Positions 56,290-64,000 of a stretch of DNA of 64,000 bases are shown in pieces (positions within the stretch are counted from its first letter, which is position 1; every line of letters starts with the position of its first letter). The position numbers and the translations under genes are program-made. The notes below the pieces were generated by a model. It did no database searches. It saw only the letters and a program-made list of their open reading frames with translations, and was not told where the DNA came from. The stretch is from Lepisosteus oculatus (taxonomy: Eukaryota > Chordata > Actinopteri > Semionotiformes > Lepisosteidae), in NCBI RefSeq assembly GCF_040954835.1, contig NC_090723.1, positions 4,598,001 to 4,662,000 on the forward strand. Direction: 5' to 3'.

Positions 56290-59200
56290 TCACACCGACA
56301 TCCGTCTCAAGGCCCCCTTCTCCTCCTTGTCCCGAACTGCGACCTGAGGGCCGTACAGTTTGGCGGCCTGTCCCTCGAAGGCGCTGACCATCTGCTTCAC
56401 CACGTCCTCGAAAAACACAGTGGCCAGCTGGGAATGCAGCAGCGACTTGAACTCAAACAACACCTTGAAGTGAAGAGAGGGGAGGAAAAAAAAGAATTAA
56501 AGCTCATCGGTTATACGAAAAATGCCATCCACCCATTTTCTAACCTCTTTATCCAACACAGGGTCACGGGGAAGCCTAAACCTATCCCAGCAAGCAACGG
56601 GCACAAGGCAGAATACACCCTGGACAGGACACAAGTCCATTGCAGGGCACATACAGGCACAAACACTCACACCAGGGCTATTTAACCTAACAGTATGTCT
56701 TTGGACTGTGGGAAGAAACTTCCACAAACACAGTAAGAACATACAAACTCCACACAGACAGCACCCCGGGTCTGAAACTGAACCCAGGGCCCCAGCGCTT
56801 CGAGGCAGCAGTGCCAACCACCATGCTACTACAGCATATTAGAGATTGAACACTTACAGAAAACTCCACATTGCAGGTGTCTGGTTGACTGGAGGCACCT
56901 GGGAAAAATCGCCACACTGTCTCCAGGTGACTGAAGAGAGAGCCGTCTGTGCACACGGCCTGCAACACAAACATGGCCCTGTCACTGCTGGCACAATGTT
57001 CACACCATTCACAGTCACACTCCCAGGAAACACTGGCGCAGAAAAGGGCTTTAATTACATACCCCAGGCAAGGTCTGTCAGCCCGTTTAACTAATGGCGC
57101 TACTTAAGTGCACCAAATGGTTGTTGTGCAACAGGAATAATGGTTACAGAGAGTCAAGGCTCTCTGCAATCTCATCAACTACTGTTAGCTTTACAATTAG
57201 CAGGAAATGAGTTCTGATTCAACCTTTCCCATATGTATGTCTTTGACTTTGTGCACTTTCTTTTGTGCAAACTCTTCCGAGGGCAATTTCCTGCCAATTA
57301 CTACACAGCCTTTCGTAGGGCACCGTTCAAGGAAAAAAGCTGGCAGCAGTGTACACTGTCTTTTGGGTTTTGTCGGGAGAGAGTTTTTAAAGAAGGAGTG
57401 GAAGCTCACCCTGATTTGATGGTTTGGAACAAACATGACTTCAGAGGTGTATCTCTCCATCAGTGGGGGGAAGCCGATCTCCAATTGCGCTCTTAGGCTT
57501 CCACTGTGCCTATTAATGACCTTTGAACTCTTGCACCAGGGCACAAACTGCTGGTACTGGTCCACGCAGGCCACCAGATTATACATCTGCTCGGGGGTAT
57601 ATCTGCACAAAGCAAGGGAAAATCAGAGGGCACCTTAGCTTGGACATGCTTCACAGTGACACAAAAAAACGATTGAACAATTTCCCACTAAGCCTTTCCT
57701 TTGCACTACAAATCTCACAAAATATGGTTTGGCTAAGAAACACAACTCCGCTGCAAATAATAACATTAGTTGGAAGCGCATGGCTTCTATTCTGAGCCTC
57801 ACTTGGAGCAGACCCAAACATAACAAGAACTCTCACTGACACTGAGCAATTTTGTTCAACAAGCAAAGATTTTAACCTCTGGGGACTTCCAGCAGAACAG
57901 AAACAACCTCAGTTAAAGAAGATGCAGGGTCATATCATTCCAAGAAACTAGCCGATTTTAAGAACACTCTGCCGTGGACAGCCTGTTTCACATGTCCAGG
58001 GGAGAGGAACTTAACATGAACCTTCACTTCCTTTCATGTGAAAAATACCAACAAAGAACCAAAAACAAATCTGAATGTTTCTTCTTTCTGCCAGCAACCG
58101 GCAATCGCCCAAACGTTTTGCTTCAGCACAACAAGGACACACTTCCTCGAGGAGAACACAGACAACCCCCGGGCCTTGATCTCCAGAAGACCTGAGAGCC
58201 CAAGGAAGTGTTTGCCCTTCGCTTCCTGCCCACTGATGCAAACTGACTCCTGGGCTTGGACACCCTGTCCCTGAAGCTGGAGCTCCTGTGCTCTTTGCCA
58301 GCCCTGCTCACATGTTTTCTATATAGAGCTGTTCCGGTTTCTTTGCATAGTTCAGCAGGACCTACCGCAGCAGCCTGGATTCGGAGAACTCTATCCGGCG
58401 GGCCAACAGGGGAGCAGCCAGGTTCAGGAAGGTCCTGCAGGGTGGGCTACCCGCCACGCCCCCCGAGGGGAGGGGCAGCTTAGCACGGCAGCTGGCCAGG
58501 ATGCCACAGGAGCCCAGGTGCCTGTGGAAGGATGGAAAAGAACTGCAATGTTAGGGCACAGTGCGAGGGCTAATTCCGGGGGAATTGAGAATTCCCGTGC
58601 AGCATCACTAACACCAACAGCATCACCAGGTTCCACCAGCTGTATCAGATGGGTCTATGGAGTGAACACACTGCCCAGCTCCTCCGTCAATACCTCCACA
58701 TGCACCAGCTGTCTGAATCCCAATCCCACACTTTGTTCCCCGCTGTTTCTAAGCAGAGCTGTGGGATTACCGCACCAGCAATCAGGAGTCCCTCACTGTT
58801 TCCCATGGGAATACTGCACCAGCTATCAGGAGTCCCTCACTGTTTCCCATGGGAATACTGCACCAGCTATCAGGAGTCCCTCACTGTTTCCCATGGGAAT
58901 ACTGCACCAGCTATCAGGAGTCCCTCACTGTTCAATAATTAAAGAGACAGAGCTACAGCATAGCCAGCACGGGTACTGGAGCACCCTGGAGCAGAGACCC
59001 AGCCTGGCTCAGCTGAATATGGTTACTTTCCAACAGCAGCGATCACTGGGGCAGCTGAGCAGTGTTTCAAGTCTACCTTGAGATGATGATGGACGAGAAT
59101 CACTAGTGTCCTGTCCGGAGGGACAGCAGATACTGTAGGTGCTGTCAGTCCCACCTGCTGCCTTGTGCTTTCAGAATACCCAACTGACTAACATGAGCAG

Positions 59201-60902
59201 CAAACCAACAATGGTTGGAGGCAGAAATAATTTTGGCTAATGAATAATACTCACTGAAAAGGGTAAGACAATTCCCAAAGAAACATGACAGGATATTTAT
59301 TTATCGTTGACTGTCCTTTGCTGGCTTCTAATATCATTCATTATTGTTACTAAAACAGTCATTGTTGACCCTACAGCTTCCAACATCTTGCTGTGAAAAA
59401 AAGGCACATGGTTTAATCACCTGTCCCTACCTACCCCTTCCACTCCATTCTTATCTGAGGTTCAAGCAAGAGCTGCTTGTGAAATTTCAAAACTCCAGAG
59501 TGTCACAATCTCACGACACACGTTGGGACCTTCCACGTTAAGCGGGCAGAAAAATATTCGAGCCTCACATCTCATACGTGTAACACAAATTCTCTGTTAT
59601 ATTAATTGTAGGCTATTTACTGGGGGGTAGGCTATTAAAGAATATGGAAACTGCTTCAAATTAAACCCTCTAAAATTCGATTTAGCTTCTGAAAACCTGC
59701 CAATGTAATGCGCCATTACACGATACTTTAATTTTTCAAAAATGCAAACTCTAATTTAAATTGGGTAAGAGATGTGCGAGCATCCAGGGTACAGAAAAAT
59801 ATCAGACTTGGTTTCCAAAATGTGCTTTCAAAATTAAAGCGCTTGGAATATAGAACCCCCTTTCTAATTTGCCTTAAGACCTTGGTCTTCACAGGGAAAA
59901 ACCGAACCGAACCGGGGCCCCACCGAGTCTTGTGACTGACATTCCGGTGCTAAAAAGCTGGAAGAAACGCCTTTTACTATATTTTTATGAATCGTTATCT
60001 GTTCCTAGGTTACCCCGGGATTTATAGTATATATTACGGGTTTGTTCCTATCGCGCTCTGCTGTTGGTCGGCACCATTTCACACCTGTACCGTGGCCGTT
60101 TCTGCCCGCCTCCGCAACGGAGAGTTTCGGTCAAAATAAAATACCGTCCGATTAACGGGGACTTGAGAACACAGAATAACCTTAACGATAGCTCGGAGCA
60201 GCGCCTATTCATTCGGACACGTTTAACAAAGGAGAAACGTGTTTTCCCACAGTTATCGATACTTTCCCATCCTAATGCCATGCGGATAAATACATTTAAT
60301 AATAAATTAACTCATTGTTTAAGGGTAAAGAAGAACACACACTAATTTTCCCCCCAGGTTTTCTTGCATAGCCTTCTTATGACCCCTCAGCAACTGGATG
60401 GGAACTATACCCTCCTTTAATGTATCACAGATAACAGATTTACTGGAACAAGCTACAAAAACCCTATCGCTTATTCCGTTTCCCGTGAGCAGGAAACCGC
60501 ACTGCTTTTCTACTTATCCAAACACAGCCTATACGACATGACCTAATATCGATTTACAAGATTTTCCGGCTGCCCGTATATCCTGCAGATCATGCAATAA
60601 TTGCACGGTTTGTCCAGGTTCAATGAGCTTCAGTGGTCAGACCGATGAGCACGTGTTGCGAAAGCGATTACAGCTTTCGAAAAGTTCATTTTCTGTCATA
60701 TTCACAAACACGTAATACAGTAATATTTTGGTCCATCATTGTGACCTACTGAATCCTATCCGCAAGTTAAAAGCACCTATGAAATTCAAAGTCCCTACCT
60801 GATGTTATTCCTGGCTGGGTTTCTTTTAAGCACTGTGGAAGAAGGTGCCTCCAATAATTCCACCAGGGCTTTCAGCAGAAGAGGTGCGGCTTTGCTCGGC
60901 AT
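56290..60902 (-). CDS. COQ10-family coenzyme Q-binding protein, complete, 242 aa
   Basis: Five exons in transcript order: 60902-60799, 58521-58366, 57602-57410, 56959-56858 and 56463-56290, all GT-AG and in phase. The 242 aa fall within the range of vertebrate COQ10A/COQ10B. The N-terminus ([19 protein letters not shown], with later arginines) looks like a mitochondrial presequence. The START/polyketide-cyclase fold begins at about residue 80: [64 protein letters not shown] and [23 protein letters not shown]10 proteins bind coenzyme Q in the inner membrane and are needed for its function in respiration. I cannot tell whether this is COQ10A, COQ10B or a third paralogue, so no symbol is given. 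In human neither COQ10 gene is in the MLX region. Confidence 0.95.
56523..56833 (+). repeat. Dispersed fish repeat in coq10 intron 4
   Basis: The longest copy in the window: CCATCCACCCATTTTCTAAC, CACAGGGTCACGGGGAAGCC, CAGGACACAAGTCCATTGCA, TGTCTTTGGACTGTGGGAAG, CAAACTCCACACAGACAGCA and GAACCCAGGGCCCCAGCGCT, ending CCAACCACCATGC. I know this as a dispersed element frequent in fish genomes, class uncertain. It lies just upstream of exon 5 in transcript order terms, between exons 4 and 5. Confidence 0.75.
58770..58932. repeat. 44-bp minisatellite in coq10 intron 1
   Basis: About 3.5 near-identical copies of a 44-bp unit that reads CAGGAGTCCCTCACTGTTTC then CCATGGGAATACTGCACCAG and CTAT. It lies in the large first intron. 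Confidence 0.9.
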
Positions 60903-60983
60903 ATTTCTAAACGGTAGTAAAACTTCCAGCTTCTTGCTCCTTCTGTACCTGCAGCTTGAAGTCCGCTGAAGTCCGGCGTATTC

Positions 60984-60993
60984 CCATATATGG
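60984..60993. promoter_or_regulatory. Perfect SRF CArG box upstream of coq10
   Basis: CCATATATGG fits CC(A/T)6GG exactly, about 85 bp upstream of the coq10 ATG. It lies next to two cAMP-response elements. Confidence 0.65.
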
Positions 60994-61014
60994 GAAGTGA
61001 CTCGGGGAGTGTGA

Positions 61015-61064
61015 TGACGTCAAACGGAGAAGGCGGTCCTCTTTGATCCAAAGTAGGTGACGTC
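61015..61064. promoter_or_regulatory. Two CRE sites in the coq10 promoter
   Basis: A full palindromic CRE TGACGTCA at 61015-61022 and a second TGACGTC at 61058-61064. A further full CRE is at 61768-61775. The first two are 110-165 bp upstream of the start codon, where CREB sites are usually functional. Confidence 0.65.
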
Positions 61065-61069
61065 GCCGT

Positions 61070-62330
61070 TTCCACAAATTCTACCTGTACAGCAAACCCT
61101 GGTCGATAACCTAAGGACTAGCTAATTTAGTAAACAATTCTTCGCGACTGCAACCCAAGATCTATGACCGCGTGCAAAATATAGGCATTTAATTGCAAAC
61201 TCTTTACACAAGGAGCAATGATTACGACCGTTTAAAATATTAATTTTCACAATTCATTAGAAGGACTCAATCAATTAGGTTCATAATTTTACTTCCCCAG
61301 TCCCATACTGGAAGGAGGACTGTCGATATGTTTATCCGCCACGAACAAAAAACATCGGAAAATCAGATCGACATCTCTGCATGGGTATTTACATGTTGGG
61401 ATGAAAAACGATTTAAAAACAAAGGACAAGTAGCAGGGCGGAAACCTAGTGACTCATTTAGAGAAAATTACTAAAACAGAGGACAGGATATATAAATTAA
61501 TTGAAATAACAAATAATACCCTATTGCACGTTTATACACTGTATAGAATTAAATTAATCAGATAGCCTTTTTGGCAAAGGTACAGATAGCACATGTCTGA
61601 TCTTTGTCCACCCTTTAGAACATGAGAACAGTAAACAGTATGTCAGCTCCACAGCGCATTAAAAACAGGGCGCTTTCTCAAGAGGACACGAGGCAATACA
61701 CAAGCCAATTAGATGCAGATGACCAGACCCGGCCGAGCGCTACAGATTACGTTACATAATCGTCATATGACGTCACCGACGCTCTACCTATTGATAGAAA
61801 GGCTGTGCTGTGACCTTTTTCTTAAAAGGTCAGCACCTTTAAGCCTGAAAGATCCGGCGAGCAGAACATGAGAATTTCCAGAACACTCCACATTCCAAAC
61901 TCAGGTCACGCAACTGCATTCCTCAACCGCTGACGCTCCGCTTTACATATTTAGCAAGGTGACAACAATTTAACCAATTTAAATTTTCCCGAGACAATAC
62001 ATAATTGCTCCTTGCAAGGTCTCTAACTGTTGACCTTTGAAAGCGCCTGTGCCTTTGTAATAAGATGCAAACTTCGAAAAGTACCGATTTTAATGTTGTG
62101 CAGACTTTATGGCTATTATCATTTTCAGACCCAGCAGTTATCCTAAATATACTCACTAACATTTCTCTAACATACTTCCCGAATTTCTCCTTATCTCTAT
62201 GTGGTTAGTACTGAAACGTGCTTTATTTCCAATGATTTCCAATAGATTGCTGTTCAGCAGTGGTTAAAGGCGTCACCGTGTGGCCAGTATGTCGAACTGC
62301 AATGAACAGGTGTAATTTGCACCTCTGACC
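61070..62330. other. Spacer between coasy and coq10
   Basis: No gene was recognised. It holds the distal CRE at 61768-61775 and otherwise AT-rich sequence. Confidence 0.4.
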
Positions 62331-62333
62331 TCC

Positions 62334-62444
62334 AATAATAATAATAATAATAATTGCTTACACTTATATAGCGCTTTTCTGGACACTCCACTCAAAGCGC
62401 TTTACAGGTAATGGGGATCCCCTCCACCACCACCAGTGTGCAGC
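62334..62444 (-). mobile_element. 5S-derived SINE, tail only
   Basis: (ATT)n, TATATAGCGCTTTTCTGGAC, CAAAGCGCTTTACAGGTAAT and GGGGATCCCCTCCACCACC, then truncation. It is among the best-preserved tails in the window. Confidence 0.8.
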
Positions 62445-62656
62445 ATCCACCTGTGCCTTCTGAACTAATGTTACATCCGTGCATAACATCAGGCAGGGCC
62501 TGATACAGGAATTGTCTCTTCATATCATGTGAGAGAGTTGTACTTTTTTAGAGCGTGCCCATTTTGGCCATGAAAAAATCTTTTTGATCACTTTATCATC
62601 TGCCCGAACCAGGGACTGCACGAGAGAGGTGAGCTCGCTTTCCCCTCGTTTTCGAC

Positions 62657-62662
62657 TTTATT
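62657..62662 (-). terminator. coasy poly(A) signal candidate
   Basis: TTTATT gives AATAAA on the minus strand, about 535 bp past the coasy stop codon. Confidence 0.3.
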
Positions 62663-63195
62663 TTGAACGTTTTCAGAACTCGTACAGCTGGAAATCACAA
62701 TCCTGATTCTGTTACATTTTCAGCCTCAAACTTTGTCCTCCAATTTAAAACAAAATCAACAAAAATGCCTCTAAGGTCTGATACCTTGAACATTAAAAAT
62801 AAATCTATACATTTTGGTCTTCAGTAATGCAATGAAGTGAATTTGACTTGCGTCACTTCAAAATCACTATACATGATATTGAATTTTTACTTATGTTAAT
62901 ATGCATCATTTGAAAAGCAGGGTTTTAGAAGAGGATTAAATAGTTAAAATACAATCTGACAAAGTCTTCCAGCATCGGATGTACCAATTCTCTGGTCTGA
63001 CGTGGGGATTAGTCTTCTGTACAATGCACTCTCTCGTTGCAGCTGTAACATTAATAAATACTGCATATTACCAAAAATACTCAGCTTCTGATTTACATTA
63101 CAGGCACTGTGTTGGAAGAATCAGGGCTAATACTGGCCCAGCATGACACAATCTCTCGGTCTGTGTCTCAGTTTGGTGGTTCGACTTTGTGCTGC

Positions 63196-63267
63196 TTATA
63201 AAGAGGAGCTGAGATTTCTCCTCCTTTGGCTTATTCTCTCTTGGAGAAGATCCCAGGCTTTCTGCAC
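63196..63267 (-). CDS. coasy: COASY (CoA synthase), last coding exon only
   Basis: A 72-bp exon after the acceptor TTTTTTTCCAG begins in phase 0 and encodes VQKAWDLLQERISQRRRNL and four more residues, ending in TAA. Human COASY ends with the motif VEKAWALLQKRI followed by a short tail, so the V-K-A-W-x-L-L-Q-x-R-I pattern fits. COASY carries the phosphopantetheine adenylyltransferase and dephospho-CoA kinase activities that complete CoA synthesis, and this exon is the end of the kinase domain. In human COASY follows MLX on the same strand, as here apart from coq10 in between. The preceding exon was not found before the right edge, so 63268-64000 is probably intron. Confidence 0.75.
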   Translation of the reverse strand: MQKAWDLLQERISQRRRNLSSSL

Positions 63268-64000
63268 CTGGAAAAAAATGAATCAGGAGTTTGAAACATA
63301 TAGGAGATGTGATGCACATTCAGGAAAAAGCCCATGGTATTTTTTTTTAATCACAGTTCAGTATGTGATGCACAGGGAAGCGCTCTGGGGCGTCGGTCAC
63401 AGCACTCCGACCCCTTGATCCGGAGTCAGTCACACAGTCGGAATGTGGGGGTCACCGTGCCGAAAAAGAAATACCAGGACTTCGCTGGGCTCAAGCAGCG
63501 AAGAGGGGAAATCCCCAACCCTTGGTTTTCACAGAGCGGAGAGAGAACTGAAAATGTTATTTGCTGAGCAGATGCCCTTACACAAAAAAGCTTGGCTGGG
63601 CTAGAGGGGTCTTCTGATGACTGAGCTCTGCTCACTCTGTCTGCAAGTTGGTAAGGAAATAAGCAGAGGTTTTTCCTCTCATTTCCAAGCTGACACATAA
63701 TAAGAGGACAAAACACAAACTTTCCTTTGTGGAGGCTCTTCAGATATATTCAGATGTGCACCTAAATGCACTGTGTTCTTTTTCTCTCTGCCCTTTTAGT
63801 TTCCAGTGTGGAAATATCCCTTTCTTAGCATCTGACACCCTGAGGCATCTACATCTTGTGTGCCTGCCGGCCTGTGCACTCACTCACATCCAGGTAGCGG
63901 TAATGGGGCCGAATCTGTGCCGTGTGAGAGCCAGATCACGATACTGGTGCTGCACAAGCGCGAGAACAGTCAACGCAATCTGACGCCTCCTGCACAGGCG

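Noticed and set aside
58518-59081. A 187-codon open frame on the plus strand
   Set aside because: Part runs over coq10 exon 2 antisense sequence and part over the 44-bp minisatellite. No family resemblance was seen.
63890-63930. Possible coasy upstream exon with the peptide IRPHYRYLD before a GTGAGT donor
   Set aside because: The exon would be under 30 bases, the acceptor is poor, and the peptide does not resemble the region expected before the final coasy exon.

Overview
This is nuclear DNA of a vertebrate, most likely a ray-finned fish. Coding exons are short and separated by GT-AG introns, seven conserved vertebrate genes are present in single copy, and the interspersed repeats are of types common in fish genomes. 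These include a SINE whose head resembles 5S rRNA and whose tail carries the AAAGCGCTTT / TATATAGCGC motifs and (ATT)n, a CR1/L2-type LINE remnant, and a dispersed fish repeat that reads like a tethered 'GGGTCACGGGG' element. The species cannot be fixed from the sequence. All gene models below were built by hand from splice sites and reading frame.

Layout: plekhh3 3' end (+, 1-2704 coding, then a 3' UTR), tubg1 (-, 7501-18341, complete, 11 coding exons, 451 aa), retreg3/fam134c (+, 20166-29125, 9 exons, 487 aa), psmc3ip/hop2 (+, 34371-39642, 8 exons, 214 aa), mlx (-, 43594-50326, 8 exons, 247 aa), a coq10-family gene (-, 56290-60902, 5 exons, 242 aa), and the last coding exon of coasy (-, 63196-63267), whose remainder lies past the right edge. 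Apart from coq10, the order and relative strands match the human 17q21 block PLEKHH3-TUBG1-RETREG3-PSMC3IP-MLX-COASY, read in the opposite direction. Human TUBG2 has no counterpart here, and the coq10 gene sits between mlx and coasy.

The genes are housekeeping and do not form one pathway: gamma-tubulin nucleates microtubules, RETREG3 is an ER-phagy receptor, PSMC3IP assists meiotic recombinases, MLX is a bHLHZip partner of MondoA/ChREBP, COQ10 binds coenzyme Q in mitochondria, and COASY finishes CoA synthesis. tubg1 and retreg3 are divergent, psmc3ip and mlx are convergent.

Noncoding DNA holds at least six copies or fragments of the 5S-derived SINE, five copies of an inverted-repeat (foldback) element, two minisatellites, and candidate promoters. 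The points most worth a second look are the extra coq10 gene between mlx and coasy, its CArG-plus-CRE promoter, an orphan terminal exon downstream of mlx that fits only the mlx exon 6 splice phase, a CpG-rich island at the 3' end of tubg1, and a transposon nested within a transposon abutting the mlx first exon.
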